Positions 34,127 to 45,428 of a DNA stretch of 64,000 nt are shown here, in pieces. A model generated the notes under the pieces. That model was given only the letters and a program-made list of their open reading frames with translations. It was not told the DNA's origin and made no database searches. A program made the position numbers and the translations under genes. This DNA comes from Annulohypoxylon bovei var. microspora (lineage: Eukaryota; Ascomycota; Sordariomycetes; Xylariales; Hypoxylaceae), in the NCBI GenBank assembly GCA_022836615.1, contig MU405217.1:372001-436000 (forward strand), in the 5' to 3' direction. Each line of letters opens with the position of its first letter. Positions within the stretch are counted from its first letter, which is position 1.

Positions 34127-36977
34127 ATGGCATCAATCAATACACTTCCAATTAAGATTATTCTCCAAATTGCAGAGCATCTCGGTCTCTCAGACTTAGT
34201 TGCGTTATCCGCAACAAATCGCTGTCATAATGCGGTCGTGATGGAGAATCCCATACTCTTCAGAAAACTTGATACCGCCGCCCGCCGTTTCGGACTTTTA
34301 GTAGCTGCATTTTCCGGGCATACTAAGGTAGTCAAGTTACTCCTGGATTCTGGCATTCATCCAAATTTTTACCTGAGAGGTCCTATGAACCCGCGTACGG
34401 TCTCGACAAGCTATTTTGGTGCAACGTCTCGTTTATATGTTGTTGGTAAGAGGTTTGACCCAGATTTATATCGAAAACGCCAAATCAAAGATGCCTCCTA
34501 CCTCAATGGCATAGTTTGGCGGCTCTGGTCACACCATGCTTGTTCGAATAATTGGTGTTCGACTCCACTACATATGGCAGCGTATATGGGAAACAACGAG
34601 GTTGTAGGATTGTTGATTGAAAGAGGGGCGAATCTCAGCCTCCTTTCCTACGGTATCTGTCGATGCAAGTTTCCTATATGCCTCTCCCGCGATACTTTAC
34701 TCGCGAAATATTCAGCAATACATCAACCAGAGACAAAGCATCTACCTTGTTCGGCGTTACATCTCGCACTCTCCGCAATGCATTTATATACGGCAAAGCT
34801 AATCATTAATTATGGTGCGCCGATGTATCTAACCTCGCGATCACCGGCAGAGCATGGCCACACTAGCAATATTATGCGATCCAATCCTGCTCCTTCGATA
34901 GTCCATCGCTTATTCGACGGTTCATATCAAGAGGGTTCTCGGATCATAAAATATGTAGTCGGTTTGGACACTACGAAGCCTATCCTGGATGATGCTGAGA
35001 AAGCATTTAATCATCGTCGTTAGTGTCGAGAATGGTTAATCGCCAAAGAATTCATTCTTTCCGAACTCAACCCGAAAGATGAAAAACACTCGAACTGGCA
35101 TACATGCGTGTCCAAAGTAAGGCTTCATTTTTCTTTCATCCCGCAGTAAAATATATGTGTTTAAAATTTGTGTCTTATAAGATGCCTTTTCACTTCGGGC
35201 AAAGCTCTTCTCTGCATCATTTTGCGATACGTCCAATCTGATCTAACTACAGGGTTGGCAGGTATGCAGTCTCATCTCATACGGCATCGATATTCAAATG
35301 GCCTGGGAGAACTCTGGCGTCTTCAGGCCGCTCATTCACATATATCTCCAAGAACCATGGGGTCCGGTACCTGATTGGCGCCGCCTTGGAGCTCGCCTAA
35401 AGATAGCTAACAGAGATTCTTTTTTTGCGAGAAAGGGCCTCCTTTTATTACAGCTTTTTATTAATAAGGGAGCTGACATCGAAGCAAAGGACCCAACTGA
35501 TAAAAACACAACACCAATCATAGTCGCAGCTCGCAATGGTAGTTTATCGGCCATAAACCTGCTTATATCTCATGGCGCAGACGTTAATTCCAAAGATGAT
35601 TATGGGTATACAGCTTTACACGCAGCCTGTATTTCTTTTAAACGGGAAATCATCACAAAACTCCTCAATCACGGGGCTAAGGTAAATGCCGTCACCAAAG
35701 ATGGTATGTCGCCTCTGCATTTTTTATGCTACACCGTCAGCGATGATCAACTTGAAGAGCTGCCAGAGATAATTCAACTTCTTCTTGACCATGGAGCCGA
35801 CCCTATGCTTCGTGTGACCAGCACTAGCACTAGCCTATTCCTTTATAAGTCTCAATCCGCTCTAGAAGCAGTTATTTTACTCCCAAACTTCGATGCCGGC
35901 CACTTACTGTTTTCAAATTACGACGGGGTATCCAGTAAAACAGATATTTAGTGTTTATTTGCAACTTTGCTTCGTTCACTAGACACGAAAAGCCTACACC
36001 TTATCCTCAAGGTCGATCGGCAGAAATTTATGCTACAAAGCGATGAGTTTCTCTATTACCTTCTCGAAAGCGAAAAAGATACAAGAGACTTGGCGATGGG
36101 TTTACTTGATAGTGGTGCCCCTTGCAATGGAAAGTTCACCAAACGTGGTGCGAACACTGTCTTCTGGGCTGTTAAACGTCAGAAAGGGCCCGAGTTACTT
36201 AGACGACTTCTTGAGGGTGGTACAAGTCCTAATACCATCTCCCGGTTGGGAAGAACAAAGCAATGTCCGCTACTTGAGGCAATTAAGTTCAAGGATCGCG
36301 ATAGTAGGAGAACTTATGTCAAGCTCTTGATGGATTATGGGGCAGATATCAGTCTTGCAGTCGACCGAAAGCCGCTTTATATGCACATGACAGAAACCTG
36401 GCTTCGGCACCAAACGGAAAGTGTGGCAGACATTTTGTTTAGCCCTTACGCCCTTCAACGAGTGTCCAAGACCCGTCAGATTAAATACATGCGGGCTTTT
36501 TGTCAATTGCCACTAATAAGGCTTTTACGGGTATTATTGGAATCTAGTTCCGTGGATATAGTTTGGGAGTTTGCGGCTCGATATGCAGATTCACTCCCTA
36601 TTTGGATCTTGGATGTCAAGACATACCCCAGAGAAACACACCTCACGATAGAACACATTGATCTCGCCATTACTATATTAGGTCTGCTTATACAACATGG
36701 CCCAAATTGGGACTCACGAAGCTTGGGTTATAAGCGGCGTGCCATCAAGGCCCTAAAAAGTCTCATAGATGTGACACCTTACACTGCAAAGGACAGTCTC
36801 GGTGCATCTTGGTGCATGAGAAGGAGGATCAGAATCATCGGAGCTGATAGTGGCAACCCCAAGTTTCAACTATCTGCGCCGGTATATTCAACTGATTTTC
36901 CTCCAGAGACGACTCTTCGCAACTTGGGTTGGCGGTTGAGAAAGACGAATTCGAGGCTTCAATCCGCTTCCGAGTAG
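34127..36977 (+). pseudogene. F-box/ankyrin gene with two amber codons
   Basis: The segments 34127-35116 and 35262-36977 join across a 145-bp intron (GTAAGG donor, CTAAC branch, CAG acceptor) to a single 902-codon frame. That frame is interrupted only by TAG at 35021-35023 and 35949-35951. The N-terminus is an F-box (TLPIKIILQIAEHLGLSDLVAL). Ankyrin repeats follow (STPLHMAAYMGNNEVVGLLI, then TPIIVAARNGSLSAINLLIS, GYTALHAACISFKREIITKL and MSPLHFLCYT). The third part has degenerate repeats (DLAMGLLDSGAPCNG, TYVKLLMDYGADIS). After each TAG the frame stays open with protein-like sequence. The first TAG could instead be the end of an in-phase 69-bp intron (weak GTAGTC donor); the second lacks a good donor. 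The gene would have been an SCF adaptor-type protein. Pseudogene is preferred. Confidence 0.65.
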
Positions 36978-37478
36978 GTAAAGCATTGTCTAGGAATCAA
37001 GCATGTACAACAGAAGTTTTGGCTTTATTCATTATACACATTTGTTCCCCTGCCTTTAGTATTAAACATGTGTATAATCCTAACTCACAGTACTAATTTG
37101 TTCAGACCGGAATGCTACTAAGGATGAACATCTTCGTACACTTGCTAATGTAAAGTAAAATAGGGCTCAACTCACTGCTAAATGGTGCTCTGCCGAGCTG
37201 AACACCTGGATAATCGAAATAATCTACCGTGCCGAATACAACGTGAGAAGTAAAAGGAAATCTCCGTGCCCGATTCATTGGTTGATTCCTTCATCCCCGC
37301 TCCTCTCCTCTCCGCATCGATAAATCCCCACGCGACGCGAAGACATCCGAGGTAATGTCATTATATAGTCCGAGACTGAACATCGACCATTCTACATTGC
37401 GCTCGCTTTAAATAGAGTCCACTAATGTCTCCAACTTTGTCTATAACGGCACGGAGGTTACATTGAATCAAAAACAAG
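36978..37478. other. Promoter region of HisD-family gene
   Basis: CT-rich sequence (CCGCTCCTCTCCTCTCCGC, about 37300) lies 160 bp before the start codon and marks a likely promoter. An ACATGTGTATAATCCTAAC-type motif occurs near 37067. No gene was seen. Confidence 0.5.
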
Positions 37479-38879
37479 ATGGTAGTTCGACATATAAAGA
37501 CGGCCGGTCTAGTGGCAAACACCGCAGCTAATCAAAAGGTGACGGACATCGTAAAGGGTGTTATCGACGATATTAGGGCCAACGGTGACAAGGCTGTGAG
37601 GTCATATTCGGAGAAATTTGATAAATGGTCACCGCCATCCTTTAAATTGACCGAGAGCCAGATACAAGAATGCATATCAAAAGTGCCCGCGCAGACAATA
37701 GCGGATATACAGGAGGCACAGAAGAACGTACGGACGTTTGCCGAAGCGCAGAGAGCGAGTATCAAAGACTTTGAGATTGAGATCCAGCCGGGTGTGTTCC
37801 TCGGACAGAGAAACAATCCTATCTCGACAACAGGCGCTTACATTCCTGGGGGCCGTTACCCTTTGCTTGCGTCTGCTCACATGACGATATTGACGGCAAA
37901 AGTTGCTGGAGTTAAGCACGTTATTGCTTGTACGCCGCCTATTGCTGGACAGGTCCCTAACGCCACCGTTGCGGCAGCGCATTTCGCCGGTGCTGATGAG
38001 ATCTTCTTGCTTGGGGGAACACAGGCCATTGCCGCTATGGCACTAGGGACAGAATCAATCAAGAAAGTTGACTTCATAGCCGGGCCAGGGAATCCCTTCG
38101 TCGCTGAGGCTAAACGCCAATTATTTGGTGAAATTGGGATCGACTTGTTAGCTGGCCCGACAGAAGTTCTCATAGTCGCTGATGAACACGCGGACCCCTT
38201 CACTATCGCGACCGACTTACTTTCCCAAGCCGAACATGGTCCAGACTCTCCGCCTATACTTATTACGACCTCAGAGGAAGTGGGCCAACAGACTATTAAA
38301 TTCGTGGAGCAGATCTTAGTGAATATGCCTACGGCGGAACTCGCCGGGACCTCGTGGCGAGACTATGGCGAGGTGGTCGTGGTGGATAGCTTGTACGAGG
38401 CGTACGAGCTAGCGGACGTGTATTCGAGCGAACACGTGCAGATCTTGACCCAGAAGCCAAGAGAGGCTTTGGAGAAGATGAGAAATTATGGCTCTCTGTT
38501 TCTTGGCGAGAAGACCTGTGTTTCATATGGTGACAAGGTGAACATTCCTACGCTATTGTCTTTTTCTCAATATTTGTTTCGCGCAAAACTACCTAGACAA
38601 GATTAGAATTACCTAACATCTAAGCAGTGCATTGGAACGAACCATGTGTTACCCACGCGGAAAGCAGGGCGATATACTGGAGGTTTGTGGGTTGGCAAGT
38701 ACCTGAAGACACAGACGTACCAAGAGGTCGTGGATGAGAAAGCTAGCGGTGAGATTGGGCGACTCTGCGCGCGCTGCTCGAGAGCAGAGAATTTCGAAGG
38801 GCATGCAAGGTCCGGGGACTTGAGAGCTCACAAGTATCTTCAGGATTCACACTCCTGGATTGATGAGGCAAGAATATAG
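37479..38879 (+). CDS. Stand-alone histidinol-dehydrogenase-family enzyme
   Basis: Two exons (37479-38537, 38628-38879; 90-bp intron with CTAAC branch) give 436 aa, the length of bacterial HisD. Visible motifs are the Zn-ligand pair in LSQAEHGPDS (Gln and His), the catalytic Glu-His in YSSEHVQI, the GAYIPGGRYPL strand and the C-terminal FEGHARSGDLRAHKYL His. The family oxidises an alcohol to an acid in two NAD steps. In filamentous fungi histidine synthesis normally uses a trifunctional HIS4-type protein, so a free-standing copy is probably a paralogue. RYPLLASAHMTILTAKVAGVK resembles the HpsN (sulfopropanediol 3-dehydrogenase)-like branch rather than classical HisD. Substrate is therefore uncertain; localisation appears cytosolic. 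Confidence 0.88.
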
Positions 38880-39089
38880 TACGTCCTCGAGACCCCGAAG
38901 ATTTGAGAATTTCTATGTACATTGAACATAACGAGTGTCGCCCCAAGCTCCCCTTACCCTTTTCCGTATACATATTGGTATCTTAGGCCTCCTTTATTCC
39001 CAAACACCCATGTATCTCGTTCTATCATAAAAGCTACCGTAGAATCTAACAACGCTAACTTCTCATGAATCCTAACTCTAACTCCACTT

Positions 39090-40335
39090 TCATGTTGTAT
39101 ACAAAGCAAAAAGAACAGCCGCTACCACACACGACGCAGCTGTTGCGAAATGGTATGACGATGATATAGCATTTGCTCCATTGTCTTGATCATCGGTACC
39201 ATTGTCGATAGTGTCGATGGACGCTAGTGCAGGCCCCACGGCTTTGACGCAAGACAGAGAGGCATCGACGGCGCTTACCGCGGTTCCATTCTCCATGGGG
39301 TAGAATACCGTGAGAATGGGTGTAATAGCCCAGAAGGATTCTTCCGCATCTGCGACTAGGTCGGTCCCCTATTCAGCCGTTTGTTAGATTAGGTGATATT
39401 TGGGGTGATAACAAAATCGAACCCAAAAAAAGAAATGACGGGGAGGTGATACATACCGGCGTAGTGAACTCGGTCACCAGCGTGAGACTATCCTCCTTAG
39501 GAGTAACCGGCCAGCAGGTCGACGACGAGTTCTCTTGCTGCGAAATGGGTTCCGGCGCGCCATCCCCAGTTAAAGCTAAAGTCACAGTCAGCCACCTACG
39601 CATCACAACCAATAAAAAACGTCACAAGAAAAGCCACTCGCCCCTCCCAGGCTTCGAACAGTGGAGGTGGAACACAAACTCACCGACCGCAGTAAAATTA
39701 GTCCAAGACCCCTTGGAAACCGAGACGCACGCGTCCAACGTGCTGTTCACCAGGTCCTGCCGCAGCCTCTCGCACGCGTCCGCGACCGACGGCGCCTCCC
39801 CGCTCCCGCCGTAATAACTTAAGATCTGCGCCTGCGCGCGCGCGAGCAGCGCGCTGACGCACGACGCGCCCATAGCGGATGCGCACGTGCCCTGCGCCGC
39901 CTCCCCCGTCGCGTTCGCACTCGTGCCGAACGACATGTTCCACGCCTCGGCCCCGCGCAGGAACACCGCGCACGCGCCCGTCGACGCGTTCAGCGGCGTG
40001 GCCGCCGGCGCGCCGAGGTAGAACGAGCTGTGGAAGGTGCGCGATGAGTTGGAAGACGAGGAGCTGGAGGAAGAGTCTGTGACGTTGACGCCTTTGACCC
40101 AGGACAGACCAGAGGGCGAGGATGAGGAGGAGGTGTTGGCGGACACGCGCGTGAGCCCGACGTACGGGAACGACCCCGTGTCTGCGACCGTGCAGTTGTC
40201 GTTCGCGCTGTCGAGGCTGCTGGCCGGACACCCCAGCTCTACGCACCCGACGATCGTCTGGTTCAGGTCCTGGGCTAGGACCTGCGCGACGGCGGCGGCG
40301 AGGGCCAGCGCGGGGGTGGCGAGAGTTTGGCGCAT
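39090..40335 (-). CDS. Probable GPI-anchored Ser-rich surface protein
   Basis: Three exons (40335-39684, 39575-39457, 39368-39090) give 349 aa with in-frame junctions (TAV-ALTGDGAPEP and FTTP-GTDLVADAEE). A signal peptide is clear (RQTLATPALALAAAVAQVLA). The mature part has paired cysteines (VGCVELGCPAS, GTCASAMGASCVSALLARAQ), serine runs and many N-glycosylation sequons (NQT, NTS, NVT, NSS, NAS, NMS, NAT, NST, NFT). The C-terminus is a hydrophobic tail (CVVAAVLFALYTT) behind small residues, the pattern of a GPI-attachment signal. It is likely a wall or plasma-membrane protein of unknown role. The first exon is very GC-rich compared with the surroundings. Confidence 0.75.
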
Positions 40336-41797
40336 ATTTCCCGTGGTAGTTGGAATGGTAAAGGAGCGTGTATGTGGGTAAACGAATGTGAAGGTAAAGG
40401 GAGGTATGATGGGTAAGGAAAACGGGGGAGGGGAAGGGGTAGAGGGGAGAGGTTGATGAGATCAGGTATCTTGGACATTCTTTCGTTTTTGACCAGCAAA
40501 ATTATTGTTGTTTTCTTGGCTGGCTGACTGGCAGGCAGACTGACTGATCGATTCATTTCTATGCCAATTAAGATATCTTTTGGAGATCCGAAGATGCCGG
40601 TTCATTGCATGGGCAGTGGCAGATGACATATGTTGGCATAACCCCACGATAGCTCCGCCTATACATAATTATGACAAGAGGCTAGAGGTAATACGAAGTC
40701 TTGGTATATAGGGGATCTTGGTTAGGGGTAAGGCTGGACCTTGGCACAGACCCTTGCCGGTAAGGCGACATGATGATCATGCAAGTGCCTGTCACGCAAA
40801 AGTCCGGCAGAGCTATTTGCAGATTCGCTAGCTTTTTGCCAGATCACCTTCCCTAATTCGGATATGCATAACTGGGCCGGCACTCGTTATGGTCAGTGTG
40901 GTGCTAAATGAACAGATGCCAAGAAGCTATACTACCAGGTTGGTACGGAACATACCGACTAAAAGGGGTATATACCCAGAAGTTCAGCAGGAGCCCCTTT
41001 GGGGTCGACGGGACAAGGACATGGCTATAAGGCTGAAACATGGAACAGAGGTCGATTTCTTCTCGAACCGTAGCTCTGCCAAGTATAGTATGCTAAGCTT
41101 GACCTGAGTTGCATAAAGGAGAGCTAGACCAAAAAAATGCACTTTTATACTAACTTTAATGTTGCATTTCCACGCTTGCTTCCTCCAGATCCTCCTTATC
41201 TTGGCCTTCGCTAGACGGCTTTAGGTTATCTCAATCCTACATACACTATAGAATCACGTGTTGGTCTGATCATCTCGAACACGGACTCAGGAGTACTGGG
41301 GTAGCCGGAAGGGGTTAGCAGAATGTCACACTAATGATCCCTTTCTTAGAGCCTCAGGAACGCATGAACTCACTTCCAAGATACCAAGGCTCGATTAACC
41401 AGGCCAATGCTAATGACGTCTCAAGATCTGCAAAATGGGCAGTTTTGACTGGACTTGGCATTACAACTTCATCTCGTTGAAGTCTAAGCCACAGAAAAAA
41501 AGTTCACGTTTACTGACGAAACGAGACGACATAGCGAAACTGTGATTTAGAAGAAGATAGCCTATACGATAGATTCAGAGACCGGTTTAGAATTATAAAT
41601 ATCCTCACGATGTCCGTCCATTGTAGAGAATGTCTACTCTTCAGCGACATCGAGACTAGTACAATCTACCTCACGCTTCCAGATATCTATCTATCTATCT
41701 TCACTCTTTACTGCTTAGGCACTTTACACTCTTTGAAAAGTCACTCTTTTCGTTCAGAAACACTTGAACATCACCATTCGTTAATACGATAGCAAAA
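40336..41797. other. Divergent intergenic region
   Basis: No gene is recognised. The end near 41690 has (ATCT)4 and CT-rich sequence, likely part of the promoter of the 353-aa gene. A 72-codon + frame at 40889 shows no recognisable feature. Confidence 0.5.
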
Positions 41798-42859
41798 ATG
41801 TCAGCAGCAGGTGTAATCGAAGCAATCGGCCTGATCTCCGGCGCCCTCGGAATCATCCAGTTCGGACTCGACAACTTCCCTGAACCCAAGTCGGTCGACT
41901 CCGTCGTCCGAATCACCGTCGGCCTAGACACCTCCGGTGGCCTCGACAACTCCGGCGGCGATCTTCCCGACGTCCGCCTCTACAACGAAGCCGGGGTTTT
42001 CCTCGGCCTCACCAAGGACCCCGGCGGGATCCAGGACGGCGGCTTCGCCGACGTCACCGTCAGCCACGAGGGCGACAGCACACAGCAGCCCACTTACACC
42101 CTTTTCTCAGCCAACAAGAACGCGATCTGCATCGCCTACGCCACCATCACCCTGCCCAGCTCGGACAAGTACTCCTGGGTCGGCGACTGGGGCCGCCAGT
42201 GCGGCTCCTCCTGGTACTACTCGCACGTGTACATCGGCAGCACGGGCGTGACGCCCGACTGCATGTGGATCGACAGCAACAACGACCAGCCGCAGACCGG
42301 GTTCCAGATCCACTGGCCCGAGTTCTTCAACCCGTCCGGCAGCAGCCTGCCCTCGGACCCCAAGGAGCAGAGCGACAAGATCGACTACTTCTGCAGCCAG
42401 CAGCCCGCCTTCAAGTACTACAACCACGCCACGGACCCGGACCCGCGCGGCATCACCACCTGGCCCATCACCAACGGCCGCTCCCTCGAGTCGCGCGAGC
42501 CCTTCACGTCCTACGGCCCCGCCAAGCACGCCGAGTCGGCCAAGTTCCGTCGCGGGACCCAGTACCCGCGCGCCGCCGCCACCAACGCGACGACGAACCC
42601 GCACGAGAACCGGCTGGTCATCAGCAACAGCGCGGAACACACGGCCGCCGGCCTGTGCTCGAGCGCGACGTCCTACGGCCCCGACTTCGTCAACACGGCC
42701 GCCGGCACCTTCTGCCGCATGTCCGACAAGACGCAGTTCCCGGTGTGCAGCGCGAGCGTCGCCGACAACTGCTTCAACACCGACTCCCAGCAGCTGATCG
42801 TCAACGGCGTGTCCGCGCGCGACTCGCCCTACACCAACGTCGTCGACTGGTCCGAATAG
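41798..42859 (+). CDS. Intronless GC-rich protein, unknown function
   Basis: The 353-aa single-exon protein starts in an AAAATGTC context. The N-terminus has an amphipathic or weakly hydrophobic glycine-rich helix (GVIEAIGLISGALGIIQFGL) without a cleavable signal. A compact middle part follows with WVGDWGRQCGSSWYYSHVYI, PDCMWIDSNNDQPQTGFQIHW and several Cys pairs, suggesting an extracellular-type or lectin-like beta fold. I recall similar uncharacterised proteins in other Sordariomycetes but no named domain. Third codon positions are overwhelmingly C or G, unlike its AT-rich flanks. Opposite-strand frames across it are by-products of this bias. Function is unknown. Confidence 0.8.
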   Translation: MSAAGVIEAIGLISGALGIIQFGLDNFPEPKSVDSVVRITVGLDTSGGLDNSGGDLPDVRLYNEAGVFLGLTKDPGGIQDGGFADVTVSHEGDSTQQPTYTLFSANKNAICIAYATITLPSSDKYSWVGDWGRQCGSSWYYSHVYIGSTGVTPDCMWIDSNNDQPQTGFQIHWPEFFNPSGSSLPSDPKEQSDKIDYFCSQQPAFKYYNHATDPDPRGITTWPITNGRSLESREPFTSYGPAKHAESAKFRRGTQYPRAAATNATTNPHENRLVISNSAEHTAAGLCSSATSYGPDFVNTAAGTFCRMSDKTQFPVCSASVADNCFNTDSQQLIVNGVSARDSPYTNVVDWSE

Positions 42860-43694
42860 GTACCTACCTACCTACCTAGACCAAAACAAATTAGCCGGTT
42901 CCGTGTACGGGTTCGGTTCGCATTGGGATGGATGGATGTCACTTGAGATTTGAACGCATTGGTTTGGTACGGGCCTGTACCTTGGTTGGTTGGGCGGCAC
43001 ATTCGTTTACTCTGAGGGATCTGAGAAATGGGGGAGTTGGTTTTGCTTGTCTGTCTGTCTGTCGTTATCGCCACGATTTTTCCTGGTTACACATGAGGTG
43101 GATCTTGTATTCGCTAGTCTCTCGATCGTTTGCATTGTACAAAATTAAATTTTCCAATTAACTATCTAAATATGTGCTGGTCTTGTTGCTGTGAATGATT
43201 TTCTGGTTTGAATAAAATACCTAGGTACCTAAACTTGAACGAAAAAGGGGGAGGGTAAGAAGCTAAGCATATTAGCATATTCATTAACGCCAACCTTGCG
43301 CCATCTAGCAGCGAATGCCGAGCAAACCAGCACAGCCAACATAAATGAAGAAGTTAAAGAAACTTCAGTTCCCATTAATATCGGCAATTACCGCAAAACA
43401 TTCTTATGCTCTCATAGTGAAAAAAGGAAGGAAAATTCAAGACCAAGTATATAATTTAAAATGAGTCCAAATTTCTTCACGATAGAAGCTAATTGATTGA
43501 ATCTATTTAGCTTCATTAAGTACCTAGTTAGTTATCCGTACCTACTAGTTCCTTAGTAATGGTATTAATAAAAGTCTATCAGGCCCACCACACAATAATA
43601 AACCTTCATTTACTGTTTATAAGCCGATAAAGGTTTGAACATCGAAGGGCTGTGATCAAGAGATGCAAAAATGTAAGAATGTAAAAAATCAAAG
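42860..43694. other. 3' flank with CCTA repeats
   Basis: Directly after the stop codon of the 353-aa gene is GGTACCTACCTACCTACCTA, four CCTA-type units. A CTGT microsatellite lies at about 43048-43064. No gene was seen before the tRNA. Confidence 0.5.
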
Positions 43695-43793
43695 CTGCCC
43701 ATCCTGGGGTCGAACCAGGGATCTTCTGATTTTCTGCTATCACTTTTCAAGGATAATAACAGTCAGACGCCTTGACCACTGGGCCAATGGGCA
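43695..43793 (-). tRNA. tRNA-Asn (GUU) with 26-nt intron
   Basis: The 7-bp acceptor stem pairs TGCCCAT with ATGGGCA, with discriminator G73. The D arm is GGCCCAGTGGTCAAGGC, the anticodon stem is TCTGA/TCAGA, and the T arm is CCTGG-TTCGACC-CCAGG. The anticodon loop reads CTGTTA, an intron at 43756-43731, then A38, giving GTT. The intron sits one base 3' of the anticodon, the canonical nuclear position. D-arm and anticodon-arm sequences closely follow yeast tRNA-Asn (GGCC...AAGGCG and GACTGTTA). The acceptor starting with T rather than G is unusual for Asn. Confidence 0.88.
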
Positions 43794-45428
43794 GTTATTG
43801 TTGAGTAAATGGTTGGAAATTTAGGGTTATTAGTGAAAGTGCAATGGCCCACCACCGTCTGAGCTTGACTTTCTTGATTGCGCATCTACTAAGCACTGTC
43901 CTAACCTTCTATCTATTCTGGAGGTTCAGTTGTAAACTACAGGAATTTATGACACCTCAAGATGTAATATGGTGCAATCATAACAAACTCAAGGTTGAGG
44001 ACGAAGTAATAAGGATACATGAAACAATTTTAATCAAGAATAGTGACGGTAACTCATTTGACGCGCTACAAGTCTTCGAAAACCTGATTGGGAAATACTT
44101 GATCAATGGCTTGTGGTCTGCATGGTCGTAATAGATGCATACCTATACATATATATATGTAGGGAGCAGGCTACCCCTTTAGTATCATCTAACCTAGTAT
44201 TTCCTTCTTGTCTTCTATGGTTTAGGTACCTAAGTAGATCGATTCCAAGGAGGCTTCAACTTTCTTATTAGCAAGGTGGAGGGTTTGTCGGGATTTGAAA
44301 TATCAAAATATTAAGACATCAAGTCTTTAAATAGAAAAAGCTAGGTAGGTAACTATACAGCAATCTCCTTAGGTGGCTTTTGCAGTGATTGAAAACGAAA
44401 TTTGGTTGACTCGAACTTGCTTCTCCTTTTTCCATTCCTAATGTTCCTAACAGTGATATTTCCTTGGTTCATCATTGTAAAAGTTTATAACAATTACCTA
44501 GATTCTATTATTATAATCAAAGCATGTTGTCTATGTATATCAAAGATCTTTAATAATTCATGTCTTAGCCTAACCTAGCGGAAATATTATCAATCTAACT
44601 AAGCTACACCCCCTTTTCAGTCCTGGATATTAGAAATTATATAATTTCAACCATGGCATACTTGTGGCCTTGCCTTGTACGCATTTTTACGATTCTATCT
44701 TACTAATTCGGACCTTGGTCTCTCATGTTTCTTCATACCGTATGAATGACAACTTTACTTGTTGATTGCGAGCTATTATTTATTCTCAAGTCATTATATT
44801 TAATAAACTCAAATTATATTCGACTTATATCCTTCCACCAAGTTACTAGAATATTGTTTTCGGTGGTTAGAATCGCGCTAATGCTGGATTCTTGTTTACC
44901 CCCTGGGAACGCATGGCAAGTAGGATTTGTAACATGTGATAAAGCGTTAAATCATAACCGTTAGGTAGCCAGCCAATCCTCGCGTGGTGATATTTTGATC
45001 TTTCGCTTCTACCGTGTAATTCTTCAAACAGCATCGTAGCAATGATATTATCGAGGAAGTTGTCAAATTTGGCAGATATGTTATAGGAGAACCCGTGTAA
45101 AGGTTGGCCCCGAAGTAGCACAGAATATAAACGCTGGGGCGTGCTGGGCATATCTACTGTAGTGGGAATCGGCTATCGACCATTCCTTAAAGGTACATAG
45201 TAGGTTACATTTCAGGGGCTTGGAACGATAGAACTCGGAAACAACGCTAATAGACCGCCGCACTAACCTAGCTAATTCTATATTAATTAATAATAACTCA
45301 ACTCCATCTTATAGGAGCAATTGTAGGAGTTGGGAAGGCTGGCATGTTTTAGTGATAAGCTCACCTACAAGGCGACGATCACCAAGACTAAAAAAAATCG
45401 ATCTTATTGGTTACTCAGCATATTCACG
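43794..45428. other. AT-rich intergenic with doubtful small ORF
   Basis: A 95-codon + frame at 43844-44131 begins with a hydrophobic helix (LSLTFLIAHLLSTVLTFYLFW) but has no recognised family. It lies 50 bp from the tRNA and is probably chance. The rest is AT-rich with CTAGGTAGG motifs near 44225 and 44341 and no gene. Confidence 0.4.

Noticed and set aside
39698..40246. 182-codon minus frame inside the GPI-protein gene
   Set aside because: It is an out-of-frame shadow of the signal-peptide-containing frame, Arg-rich and lacking a plausible N-terminus.
42107..42879. Long frames on both strands over the 353-aa gene
   Set aside because: They are by-products of extreme GC at third positions. 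Composition is Arg/Pro/Val-rich without family features, and they lack the conserved Cys/Trp pattern of the real frame.
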